From Candidatus Omnitrophota bacterium (GTDB lineage Bacteria > Omnitrophota > Gorgyraeia > Gygaellales > Profunditerraquicolaceae), in assembly GCA_026387405.1 (NCBI GenBank), contig JAPLLV010000053.1:1-33162 (forward strand): DNA of 33,162 nucleotides, read 5' to 3'. Below the pieces are notes generated by a model, which did no database searches, was not told the DNA's origin, and was given only the letters and a program-made list of their open reading frames with translations. Of this stretch, positions 17,002 through 24,249 are shown piece after piece (the first letter of the stretch is position 1; every line of letters begins with the position of its first letter). Both the position numbers and the translations under genes were made by a program.

Positions 17002-17565
17002 TTAAACCTCTCTTTTTCTATAAAACGACAGGGATGTGTCGCCGTATTGAGATTGCCTAAATAAATGTAAATCACCCAGGGCGTCTGGGAGAATGTCTTT
17101 TTTAAAATGCTGTATTACCACAAAACCAAGTTCAGCTAATATATCATAGGCACTTATTATTTGCAAGGTTCTTTTTGACAATGATTCCTCCCCGATCTTA
17201 CCTTTATGATAGGGAGCATCCACGAAGATTATGTCGAATAGCTTGCCTTCGCGGTTTAATTTTTTTATTGCTGCCCCTGCGTCCAGGCCGATGACCTGAT
17301 AACCCGAGTCTCCCAGTGAGGATATATTCTTCCTGATCGTTTCCAGGCACAGGGAGTTATTCTCTACCAAAAATACCTCTTTCGCGCCATAAGACTTTGC
17401 CTCAAATCCTACTGCCGCCGAACCGGCGAACAACTCCAGGAAAGATAGCCCTTGCATATCCCCCAGAATATCAAATAAGGCCTTTCTCACCCTCTGCTGT
17501 GTCGGCCTTATACCGCTGGGCATCTGGACCGTCCTGCCTTTATATTTTCCCGATATTATGCGCAT
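17002..17565 (-). CDS. rsmD: 16S rRNA (guanine966-N2)-methyltransferase
   Basis: Methylates G966 of 16S rRNA. 187 residues from the ATG at 17565, which overlaps the recG stop (TGATG). Seen: RIISGKYKGRTVQMP, RPTQQRVRKALFDIL, the SAM-binding FLELFAGSAAVGFEA and the catalytic DAPY (about 116-119, usually DPPY). Stands between recG and coaD, the common rsmD-coaD arrangement. Confidence 0.95.
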   Translation of the reverse strand: MRIISGKYKGRTVQMPSGIRPTQQRVRKALFDILGDMQGLSFLELFAGSAAVGFEAKSYGAKEVFLVENNSLCLETIRKNISSLGDSGYQVIGLDAGAAIKKLNREGKLFDIIFVDAPYHKGKIGEESLSKRTLQIISAYDILAELGFVVIQHFKKDILPDALGDLHLFRQSQYGDTSLSFYRKREV

Positions 17566-19691
17566 CAACCCACCACCATAAGCCTTTCGTATTCGGGAAA
17601 CTGCCGCAGCAATCTTTCCTTAAGCAATGTGTTCTGGCGCAGTTGTAGGAGCGGATCAGTCCCTATGAGCCTGATCGCCTCCTCCCGCGCGAGTTTCAGA
17701 AGCTGCATCTGGGTCAGGGGATTAGCGATCTTGAATTCAGAGAGCCCATGCTGGCGCCGGCCAAAGAATTCTCCCGGGCCGCGTATCTTCAAATCCTCTT
17801 CAGCTATACGGAAACCGTCGCTATATCTCACCATTGCCTCAAGGCGCGCCGCGGGCACTTCAGCCTCTTCGGAAGAGATCATAATGCAATATGATTCCTG
17901 GGTACCCCTGCCTACGCGGCCGCGTAACTGATGCAGTTGAGCTAATCCAAAACGCTGGGCATTCTCCACGATCATACAGGTCGCGTTTTGTATATCTATG
18001 CCCACCTCAAGGACAGTAGTAGCCACCAGCACATCCAGCTTCTTCTGCAGGAACTTCTGCATCACCTCATCCTGCTCATCTTGCTTCAATCTGCCGTGGA
18101 TAAGCCCAAGCCGGTATTCTTTGAATTCTGCCTTTTTTAGCTCCGCGTATCTTCTTTTGGCGCCTGCCATATCCAGGGCATAAGACTCTTCTATTACCGG
18201 ATAGACGATGAACGCCTGACGCCCAAGCTTCAACTGCTCTTTGGCTATATCGTATACCTTGTCCTTGTCGCTCTCTTTAAAATGCAGGGTGGTGATGGGC
18301 TTTCTGCCCAGAGGAGATTCCTTTATCACCGAAACGTCAAGGTCCGCGTATAGTGTGATCGCCAGGGTGCGCGGTATCGGCGTGGCTGTCATGATCAAAA
18401 CGTCGGGCTCCAGACGCCCCTTACGCGGCAGTAGGGCGCGCTGCCCGACCCCGAATTTATGCTGTTCATCGATCACCACTAACCCTAAATTTTTGAATTC
18501 CACTGATCCTTCCAATAACGCGTGCGTGCCGATCACCAGATCAACCTTACCTTCTTTTATATCGTTAAGCATCTTCTCTTTTTCTTTCTTCTCCAGGCTG
18601 CCGGTAAGCAGCCCTACCTTTATGGTTTTTCCCTGACACCTGATGCCTGACACCTGATGCCTGATTTTTTCATAATGCTGCTTCGCCAGTATCTCCGTAG
18701 GCGCCATAAAGGCTGCCTGGAAGCCGCCCTGGATGGCCATAATGCCGGCAATAGTAGCAACAACGGTTTTACCCGAACCCACATCTCCCTGTAAAAGCCG
18801 ATGCATAGGATAGGTGCCGGCCATATCCACGCTTATCTCTCTGATCACGGCCTCCTGGGATTGCGTAAGCCGGAAAGGAAGATCGGCTATAAAACGGTCT
18901 AACAATTCTCCCTTTACGGTATGCACCAACCCTTTCTTTTCCCTTTTTTTCAGCTTGCGTAAGGCCAGCGGCAGCTGGAACAGGAAGAATTCATCAAAGC
19001 AGAGCCTGCGCCAGGCCTGGGCCTGAAGATCGAAATTCTCCGGAAAATGTATATTGATCAGGCTCTTTGCCAGGTTCAATAATGCATTGCGCGAGCGTAT
19101 CTCCATAGGCATAAAATCCGCCATGGTCCCGACTGCCTCATCAAGGGAGTGTTTGATTATCCTGCGCAGCAGGCGCTGGCTGATCCCTTCAGGCAGAGGA
19201 TATACAGGCACGATCCTGCCCGCGTGTAAAGTCTCATCTTTTTCTTCTTCGCTATCGCTGTCGCCTATGATCTCAAACTCCGGAGAAGACATCTGCAATC
19301 GCCCCGCATAACGTTCAACTTTACCGTAAAGCACTACCTGCATCCCGGGCTTAAAATAATTGGCCAGATACGGCTGATTAAACCAGACTACGGAGATCTT
19401 GCCGGTATCATCGCCCACCGCGACCTGAAATATACTAAAATTCCGCCGGCGCAAGGCTCGCCGCTGTCCCTTGAGCAAAACCTCTCCCTTGATAGTCTGG
19501 ACAACCCCCTCTTTAAGCTGGCTGATAGGGGTAAGATTGGCGCGGTCTTCATAGCGGCGGGGAAAATAATAGAGCAGGTCTTGCGCTGTCAGAATGCCCA
19601 ATCTGCCTAATGTCTCGGCCCGCTTAGGCCCGATCCCTTTTAGGTAACGCACCGGCTTATCCTGCAAGTTTCCTAACGATGTCCAACCCAT
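17565..19691 (-). CDS. recG: ATP-dependent DNA helicase RecG
   Basis: Branch-migrating helicase acting on stalled forks. 708 residues. The wedge/OB part occupies about 60-145. Walker A is GDVGSGKT (302-309), DEQH lies at 408-411 (VVIDEQHKFG), and LRGRVGRG lies in the second helicase domain. Residues about 343-354 (IRHQVSGIRCQG) are an insertion encoded by a heptamer array, between EILAKQHYEK and KVGLLTGS. Its N-terminal DKPVRYLKGIGPKRAE is normal for RecG, and the coding DNA for this stretch is duplicated at the start of the upstream glycosyltransferase, whose end recG overlaps by 19 bases. Confidence 0.96.
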   Translation of the reverse strand: MGWTSLGNLQDKPVRYLKGIGPKRAETLGRLGILTAQDLLYYFPRRYEDRANLTPISQLKEGVVQTIKGEVLLKGQRRALRRRNFSIFQVAVGDDTGKISVVWFNQPYLANYFKPGMQVVLYGKVERYAGRLQMSSPEFEIIGDSDSEEEKDETLHAGRIVPVYPLPEGISQRLLRRIIKHSLDEAVGTMADFMPMEIRSRNALLNLAKSLINIHFPENFDLQAQAWRRLCFDEFFLFQLPLALRKLKKREKKGLVHTVKGELLDRFIADLPFRLTQSQEAVIREISVDMAGTYPMHRLLQGDVGSGKTVVATIAGIMAIQGGFQAAFMAPTEILAKQHYEKIRHQVSGIRCQGKTIKVGLLTGSLEKKEKEKMLNDIKEGKVDLVIGTHALLEGSVEFKNLGLVVIDEQHKFGVGQRALLPRKGRLEPDVLIMTATPIPRTLAITLYADLDVSVIKESPLGRKPITTLHFKESDKDKVYDIAKEQLKLGRQAFIVYPVIEESYALDMAGAKRRYAELKKAEFKEYRLGLIHGRLKQDEQDEVMQKFLQKKLDVLVATTVLEVGIDIQNATCMIVENAQRFGLAQLHQLRGRVGRGTQESYCIMISSEEAEVPAARLEAMVRYSDGFRIAEEDLKIRGPGEFFGRRQHGLSEFKIANPLTQMQLLKLAREEAIRLIGTDPLLQLRQNTLLKERLLRQFPEYERLMVVG
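18632..18666. repeat. Heptamer array inside recG
   Basis: Five plus-strand units: CCTGACA, CCTGATG, CCTGACA, CCTGATG, CCTGATT. In frame, placed on a loop between helicase motifs Ia and II. Confidence 0.87.
19645..19667. repeat. 23-base direct repeat, copy in recG
   Basis: Identical to 20985-21007. Encodes QDKPVRYL of RecG. Weaker similarity continues on the left side (GATCCC..TTAG). The two copies bracket the glycosyltransferase gene. Confidence 0.85.
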
Positions 19692-21019
19692 ATTCTGTTT
19701 TTTAGCTTATTAAAAAACATCCCTATCCCAATACCGGCCAGACAGTTTATCGAAGGCAAAAGCGGTATACTGAACCGCGGTTCGACATGAAGCGGAACGA
19801 AGAAAATAGTAAGATAGATGAATAAAGTCACTATCAACCCCATCAACGTCCTGGCCGGTCCCCGCGTCATGAGAAATGCGTAAACGGCAAAGATAAAATA
19901 GAATATAAAGAAGATCCCGCCGGGCTCGCCTCTATACATGACAATATTGTTCTGATACCACAGGTTAGGGATCTTTATAATCCAGTTACTTATGGTTTGA
20001 AAGGGCCTGGCAAAGATCCTGCGCAAGGCCAATTTTTTGCATTCTTTTTCCAGGGCCAGAATCTCATCAATGTCGCCTTTATTAAATTTGTCAAAATAGG
20101 TTCTTTGTAATAACGCCGCCTCCGTCTTTTCTTCTGCATCAATAAAATCTATGTTCGCAACATGGGTATACCCCCGCCAGGTGTTACGGTTCTCGAATGT
20201 CCCGTAATACAGGTTGCTATCCAATACCCCTATGGAAACAAGGATCGGCCTTTTGGAGAGCAGGTAATTTCGGGCGCTCCAGGGCAAAACCGTAATCATA
20301 ATACCCGCCAGGTATACTGCCAGTATCCTCAAAAAAAACCGCTTATCGCGCCTGTGCGTTATCAGCAAGAAAAGGGCGAAGACTATCACGAATAGGAGAT
20401 ATTCGGGGCGGATCAGGATCAAAAACCCGAGAAATAATCCCGCGTAAAAAAACCAGCGGAGCTGTTTCCTGGAAATACCTGTCACTGCAAGCAGAACAAA
20501 CATAGTAAGCAAAAAAGCGGTCAGGCTCTCAACCAGGATAGCCCTTGTGTAATAAATACTATAAGGACAAAGACTGTACAGCGCCGAAGAGATCAATGGT
20601 AAAACGACCGACCTCCTTGAAAACATCCTCGCCAGCAAAAAGACGAGCAAACAACAAAAGGCATCGAGGATCCCCTGGATAATGCAAACGACCCGGAAGA
20701 CATCCAGGGGATAATATCTTTCGAATATCGACATTATAGAAGCCATAAAAAAGGGATACCCGGGGGGGCGGTTAAAGAATGGCCTATTGGTCTCGCCCTT
20801 ATCGGAAGTCGCGGTAACGGAAAAACCCTTACCATAATAAATATTATACGCGAGAGTGGCGTAAAGCTTGCTATCGGCGAAAAACAGCACTCCATTTTCT
20901 TTCTCTGCGGATGAAACAATGAGCGGATAGAGCCTGACTGCCGCCGCGGCAATAAAAATGGCGGCAAGGCAGATCCCAATTAGATAACGCACCGGCTTAT
21001 CCTGCAAACGTTCTGGCAT
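19673..21019 (-). CDS. PMT/ArnT-like membrane glycosyltransferase, paralogue 2
   Basis: About 448 residues, multi-pass, paralogous to 6013-7332: the Asp49 loop (FFADSKLYATLAYN), FNRPPGYP (82-89), RVVCIIQGILDAFCC and the C-terminal VEPRFSIPLLP region align throughout. The expected role is sugar transfer from a polyprenyl phosphate outside the membrane; the substrate is unknown. The first 13 residues (MPERLQDKPVRYL) are foreign to the family and come from a duplicated piece of the recG 5' end, so the native start was probably replaced. It overlaps recG by 19 bases. Confidence 0.82.
   Translation of the reverse strand: MPERLQDKPVRYLIGICLAAIFIAAAAVRLYPLIVSSAEKENGVLFFADSKLYATLAYNIYYGKGFSVTATSDKGETNRPFFNRPPGYPFFMASIMSIFERYYPLDVFRVVCIIQGILDAFCCLLVFLLARMFSRRSVVLPLISSALYSLCPYSIYYTRAILVESLTAFLLTMFVLLAVTGISRKQLRWFFYAGLFLGFLILIRPEYLLFVIVFALFLLITHRRDKRFFLRILAVYLAGIMITVLPWSARNYLLSKRPILVSIGVLDSNLYYGTFENRNTWRGYTHVANIDFIDAEEKTEAALLQRTYFDKFNKGDIDEILALEKECKKLALRRIFARPFQTISNWIIKIPNLWYQNNIVMYRGEPGGIFFIFYFIFAVYAFLMTRGPARTLMGLIVTLFIYLTIFFVPLHVEPRFSIPLLPSINCLAGIGIGMFFNKLKNRIWVGHR
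20985..21007. repeat. 23-base direct repeat, copy at the start of glycosyltransferase paralogue 2
   Basis: Identical to 19645-19667 at a distance of 1340 bases. It lies in the same reading phase, so it adds QDKPVRYL to the transferase N-terminus. Confidence 0.85.
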
Positions 21020-21039
21020 AGGCTTAATCTTCCAAACTC

Positions 21040-21082
21040 TTCCAGACCCGCGGTGGAAGTATTCTCCACCGCGGGTCTGGAA
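21040..21082 (-). terminator. Very stable hairpin after dus
   Basis: Perfect 18-base stem (21040-21057 with 21065-21082) and 7-base loop, very G+C-rich. It lies 8 bases past the dus stop. No T-run follows, so it may act as a transcript-end stabiliser, a weak terminator or a repeat rather than a classic terminator. Confidence 0.6.
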
Positions 21083-21089
21083 GTTATAG

Positions 21090-22061
21090 TTATTGTTTCT
21101 GATACCGGCCGCAGGCCTCGATCATCTCACGCATGGTCTCTTGAGTCTTGGCGCGCGAAGAACCCTCCCTAAGAGGCCTGATCTTCCTGAAACCTTTGGT
21201 ATACCAACTGAAAAATTTGCGAAAAATGACTACCCCGGCCTTCTCTCCGTAGAAACCGACGCAGGCATCCAGATGCCCTGACATAATTTCAATTATAGAG
21301 ATAACTGAAGGCCTGGCGGGTTCCTTACCATGCTCCAGGAAATAGGAGATCTCCCGGAATATCCAGGGATTCCCCAGAGCGCCCCGGGCAATGAGCACGG
21401 CGTCGCAGCCCGTCTCGTCAAACATCCGTTTTGCCAATTCTCCGGAGAAAATATTACCGCTGGCGATCACGGGTATACGCAGGGCTTTTTTCACCTTGGC
21501 GATAACGTCATAATCGACATCGCCGTGATACTCCTGCATCTTGGTGCGGCCATGAATGAATACCGCCTTTATGCCCGCGTCTTGCGCTGCCAAGGCGATC
21601 TCCCGCGTATTACTTTCGGTCTTGTCCCAGCCTAAGCGGATCTTAACTGTCACCGGGACAGGAGAATTTTCTACCAGCAGTTTGAGTATGCCGCCCAATT
21701 TTTCCGGGTCTTTCAAAAGACTGGCCCCTTCTCCCCTTTTAGTGACTTTTGGAGCAGGGCAGGCGGCGTTAAAATCGAGCAGGTCAAATTTGTAACTATT
21801 AAGTATGTCCAGGGCCCTTAGAAGATAGGCCGGTTCCTTGCCTAACAACTGGACGCCTAAAGGCCGGTCTTGAGCGTCAGTGGATAGCAGCCTCTGGGTC
21901 TTTTTACTTTTGTAACCCAGGGAACGGGCATTGATCATCTCCACAAACGCCAGTTCACATCCGAAGCGGCGGTTGAGCAGCCTAAAGGGGAGATCCGTGA
22001 TCCCTGACATGGGAGCCAGGATCAGCCGCGAGCGCAATTTAAGATTGTCGGTAAGAAACAT
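21090..22061 (-). CDS. dus: tRNA-dihydrouridine synthase
   Basis: Flavin enzyme reducing uridine in tRNA D-loops. 323 residues. Seen: LAPMSGITDLPFR at the N-terminus, LLDFNAACPAPKVTKRGEGA with catalytic Cys101, VKIRLGWD, VFIHGRTKMQEYHGDVDY, and VIASGNIFSGE / ARGALGNPWIF for FMN phosphate binding. The DusB group fits best, but I do not assign the subtype firmly. Confidence 0.93.
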   Translation of the reverse strand: MFLTDNLKLRSRLILAPMSGITDLPFRLLNRRFGCELAFVEMINARSLGYKSKKTQRLLSTDAQDRPLGVQLLGKEPAYLLRALDILNSYKFDLLDFNAACPAPKVTKRGEGASLLKDPEKLGGILKLLVENSPVPVTVKIRLGWDKTESNTREIALAAQDAGIKAVFIHGRTKMQEYHGDVDYDVIAKVKKALRIPVIASGNIFSGELAKRMFDETGCDAVLIARGALGNPWIFREISYFLEHGKEPARPSVISIIEIMSGHLDACVGFYGEKAGVVIFRKFFSWYTKGFRKIRPLREGSSRAKTQETMREMIEACGRYQKQ

Positions 22062-22200
22062 ACTTGAAATTCAGCTAAAAATATGGCATACTTTATTTAC
22101 GAGAGGCACCTGGCCCAGATTGGATTTGGGACAGTGTTCGCCTCGCGGCGAAAGGGAAGGCAAACGATAGCGAGAGCTACGAGGCCTATCACCTACAAAG

Positions 22201-22222
22201 AAACCCCAAAAAGAAGGGGTTT
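22201..22222 (-). terminator. Terminator after the PilZ gene
   Basis: AAACCCC/GGGGTTT stem with an 8-base loop. T-rich tails lie on both sides (TTTCTTT on the minus strand, a longer T-run on the plus strand), so it may work in both directions. Confidence 0.65.
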
Positions 22223-22255
22223 TTTTGTTGCCTGATGAACCCGGGGAACAGACGA

Positions 22256-22648
22256 TTAAAGCACGCCAACGCCCGCTTCTCCGGATTGCCATCGTTTTCT
22301 CTTTTCCTTATTGATATGATCCTCGATCTTGGTTAAAACGGACAGTATCTTATCCGTATCCGTATCCCTGAACACTACGGAAGTCCGGAAAAAAACCTTT
22401 CTGTATTTTCTTACTTCCAGCGCGGATAAGACCTTACCCTTACCCAAAAAATGCTCCCTGATGGTCTTGATATATATATTAAAATCTACCAGGGTCCCCA
22501 CTTCTATTTTTTTATCTGAAAACGCGCACAACCCTAAAAACCCTATATCTACCAGCCTGGCCAAAACGACATCTCCGTCAGGGCCTTCGGGCTTGAATTC
22601 CACATTTCCCTCAACAGGAAACCTTACATAATTTCTTTTTTCAGCCAC
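22256..22648 (-). CDS. PilZ-domain protein
   Basis: 130 residues from a GTG start. Carries the two c-di-GMP contacts of PilZ: RxxxR (Arg5 and Arg9 in RNYVRF) and a D-x-x-x-x-G motif at DIGFLG (34-39), where the usual Ser of DxSxxG is Gly36. No other domain. A consensus promoter lies upstream. The neighbouring response regulator is headed by a c-di-GMP riboswitch, so the two genes probably form one signalling unit. The altered motif could lower or change ligand affinity. Confidence 0.85.
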   Translation of the reverse strand: MAEKRNYVRFPVEGNVEFKPEGPDGDVVLARLVDIGFLGLCAFSDKKIEVGTLVDFNIYIKTIREHFLGKGKVLSALEVRKYRKVFFRTSVVFRDTDTDKILSVLTKIEDHINKEKRKRWQSGEAGVGVL

Positions 22649-22753
22649 AGCCTTTTATCTTTCTCTTGCTCCAGAGTCATCGCTTATTTTTAAGCAGGCT
22701 CATTATCCATTGCGTAAAAGTCTCCCCCTGGAGGATAAACTCGTTACGCCAGT

Positions 22754-22782
22754 ATTATATCCTTTATATAACCTAAAGTCAA
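22754..22782 (-). promoter_or_regulatory. Sigma70-type promoter for the PilZ gene
   Basis: On the minus strand, TTGACT (22782-22777), a 17-base spacer and a perfect TATAAT (22759-22754). It predicts a leader of about 100 bases containing GCGTAA ... TTACGC, which can fold. Confidence 0.8.
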
Positions 22783-22829
22783 AATTATCCGTACTGGTAA
22801 AAGGGGGTACAAGGAAGTTTCAAGATTGT

Positions 22830-23243
22830 CTATTTGGCATGCGCTTCTTGAAGCAAGGTCTCCAGGCGGGCTATCAGGTCATCTTTGTCCAGGGGCTTGG
22901 ATATAAACGGATGTCCCCCGATCTTTCCCTCGTTTTCTTTAAGGTCCTGCGGCTTTACCAATACGCTGACAAATATTACAAGAATATCCCTGGTGTCATG
23001 ATCTTCGTATAACTGCGCAGCTACTTCCGTCCCGTCCATTTCCGACATTATGATGTCAAGGAGTATTACATCGGGATGCGTGCTTTTAGCTAACTCTATG
23101 CCTTCTATGGGGCTTGTTGTGGCGGAGGCTTCAAACTTCCCCGTTCTTTCCAATATTGATTTCAGATAAACGCAGACATCTTCCTCGTCATCGATAATGA
23201 GGATTTTTGTCTTTCTGTGTGTATTAAAAAACATGTTTTTCAT
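22830..23243 (-). CDS. Receiver-only response regulator
   Basis: About 137 residues from the ATG at 23243, chosen because GAGGGG stands 8 bases before it. Numbered from the upstream GTG at 23252: acidic pair Asp21-Asp22 (IIDDEED), phosphoacceptor Asp66 (VILLDIIMSEMDG), switch Ser96 and Lys119 (ISKPLD). There is no output domain, so it must act by protein-protein contact. It is the first gene after a c-di-GMP riboswitch. No terminator is visible before the PilZ gene. Confidence 0.9.
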   Translation of the reverse strand: MKNMFFNTHRKTKILIIDDEEDVCVYLKSILERTGKFEASATTSPIEGIELAKSTHPDVILLDIIMSEMDGTEVAAQLYEDHDTRDILVIFVSVLVKPQDLKENEGKIGGHPFISKPLDKDDLIARLETLLQEAHAK

Positions 23244-23278
23244 CTTAAACACCCCCTCAATACACTTTCAAAAATAAA

Positions 23279-23302
23279 GCCCTTAAGTTGATCCTTAAGG
23301 GC
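23279..23302 (-). terminator. Riboswitch expression-platform terminator
   Basis: Nine-base stem GCCCTTAAG/CTTAAGGGC with a 6-base loop, followed on the minus strand by TTTATTTTTG. Its CCTTAAG core also occurs within the aptamer (23341-23348), so the two can pair alternatively. Confidence 0.8.
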
Positions 23303-23319
23303 TTCTATTGTTGTCCTGC

Positions 23320-23394
23320 TTGCTGGCAACTCCGCTATCCCCTTAAGGACCGGAAGCTTTGCGTCCCGGCATTACTGCCGGTTTGCCTCCGCCA
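23320..23394 (-). promoter_or_regulatory. c-di-GMP-I (GEMM) riboswitch
   Basis: Read on the minus strand the segment has the GEMM-I order: GGCAAACC, a P2 hairpin CCGGCA/TGCCGG, GGGACGCAAAGC, a CCGG-containing P3 and GATAGCGGAGTTGCC. A terminator follows and then the response regulator gene. I have not resolved which base sets c-di-GMP against cGAMP preference. Confidence 0.92.
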
Positions 23395-23451
23395 AACTGC
23401 GTGGCGGCTCCGCCGCTATTGCGGCGGATTTTTCAGTGACTTTCTACTAAA

Positions 23452-23480
23452 AGTATAGCACAAGATCGGGGATTTTACAA
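23452..23480 (-). promoter_or_regulatory. Sigma70-type promoter for the riboswitch-response regulator transcript
   Basis: TTGTAA (23480-23475), 17-base spacer, TATACT (23457-23452) on the minus strand, about 60 bases before the aptamer. Confidence 0.7.
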
Positions 23481-23549
23481 ACTTATTAGCTTTATAAACA
23501 CTTATAATACCTCAAGATAGGCTATTGTAAAAGCGGCGTATGCAGATTT

Positions 23550-23804
23550 TTAGAACCTGAAATGCACGAATATCCTGCCGAAGTTCTTGTCGTCTTTCTC
23601 TATCCGGTGATACAGCCTCTTTATATCCGGCTGTTCCAAGAAACGCAGCACGCTCTTTTTCAGCTGGCCGCTCCCCTTGCCGGGGATGATCTCAACCAAA
23701 CAAATCCTCTTGCGCACCGCCTCATTGATAACGCGGCTGAGCTCTGTTTCTATCGCCCTGCCGTTACTATAGATATCATGTAAATCTAACTTGATCTTAG
23801 CCAT
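23550..23804 (-). CDS. Small Smr-domain protein
   Basis: 84 residues, essentially a lone Smr domain: LDLHD near the N-terminus (LDLHG in most) and IIPGKGSGQLKKSVLRFL, matching HGKGxGxL. In larger proteins (MutS2, SmrA/B) this domain cleaves nucleic acid; stand-alone copies are of uncertain role. It follows the PPC gene by 7 bases. Confidence 0.82.
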   Translation of the reverse strand: MAKIKLDLHDIYSNGRAIETELSRVINEAVRKRICLVEIIPGKGSGQLKKSVLRFLEQPDIKRLYHRIEKDDKNFGRIFVHFRF

Positions 23805-23811
23805 TAGTGGA

Positions 23812-24249
23812 TCATAATATCCTTAGGAGATTCAAGCCGGTCTTGGGGTCAATATCCTTAGTTGCCTTCACGCCCTTAAGTTCCAAAACTATTGCCTCGA
23901 TAACCAGGAATACGCGGGCCTGCTCGCGCACGCAGCCGGTAAGCGCCTTATGCTTCTTGCCCATAGCGGTATGTATGTGTATCTGTGGGCCGCGCTTATT
24001 GGCGAAAATAGTGCCTATGCCCATCACCTCCCAGCCATCCTTAAAACTGACCTTATTCGGCTCCGGCGGTATCACCGGTTTTTTGGGCCCGGTAACCAGA
24101 TTGCCTTTTTTAAGCGCGCCCAGGAATATCAGGGTTGCGGCCCGGACCTTCTCCTTCCCGGCCAATTCCCCAAGTTTATCTATAAAGATATCTCCATCCT
24201 CAAACTTGACCAAGAAAACTCTGCCAATACTCCCTTTTGTGTATTCCAT
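23812..24249 (-). CDS. PPC/DUF296-domain protein
   Basis: 145 residues. Seen: the FEDGDIFIDKLGELA start, FLGALKKGNLV and the metal-binding His cluster IHIHTAMGKKHKALTGC, which fits the PPC (DUF296) fold. This domain is found alone in bacteria and fused to AT-hooks in plants. Ligand and role are unknown. It starts directly at the end of the metallophosphoesterase gene. Confidence 0.85.
   Translation of the reverse strand: MEYTKGSIGRVFLVKFEDGDIFIDKLGELAGKEKVRAATLIFLGALKKGNLVTGPKKPVIPPEPNKVSFKDGWEVMGIGTIFANKRGPQIHIHTAMGKKHKALTGCVREQARVFLVIEAIVLELKGVKATKDIDPKTGLNLLRIL

Noticed and set aside
16521-17075. Longer coaD start at 17075
   Set aside because: The extra 25 residues are antisense-like reading of the rsmD 3' end; the TTG at 17000 has a good ribosome binding site and gives the family length.
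22100-22200. Possible tRNA or riboswitch before dus
   Set aside because: A GCCTCG/CGAGGC hairpin is present, but no tRNA arms, CCA-proximal pattern or known riboswitch motif.
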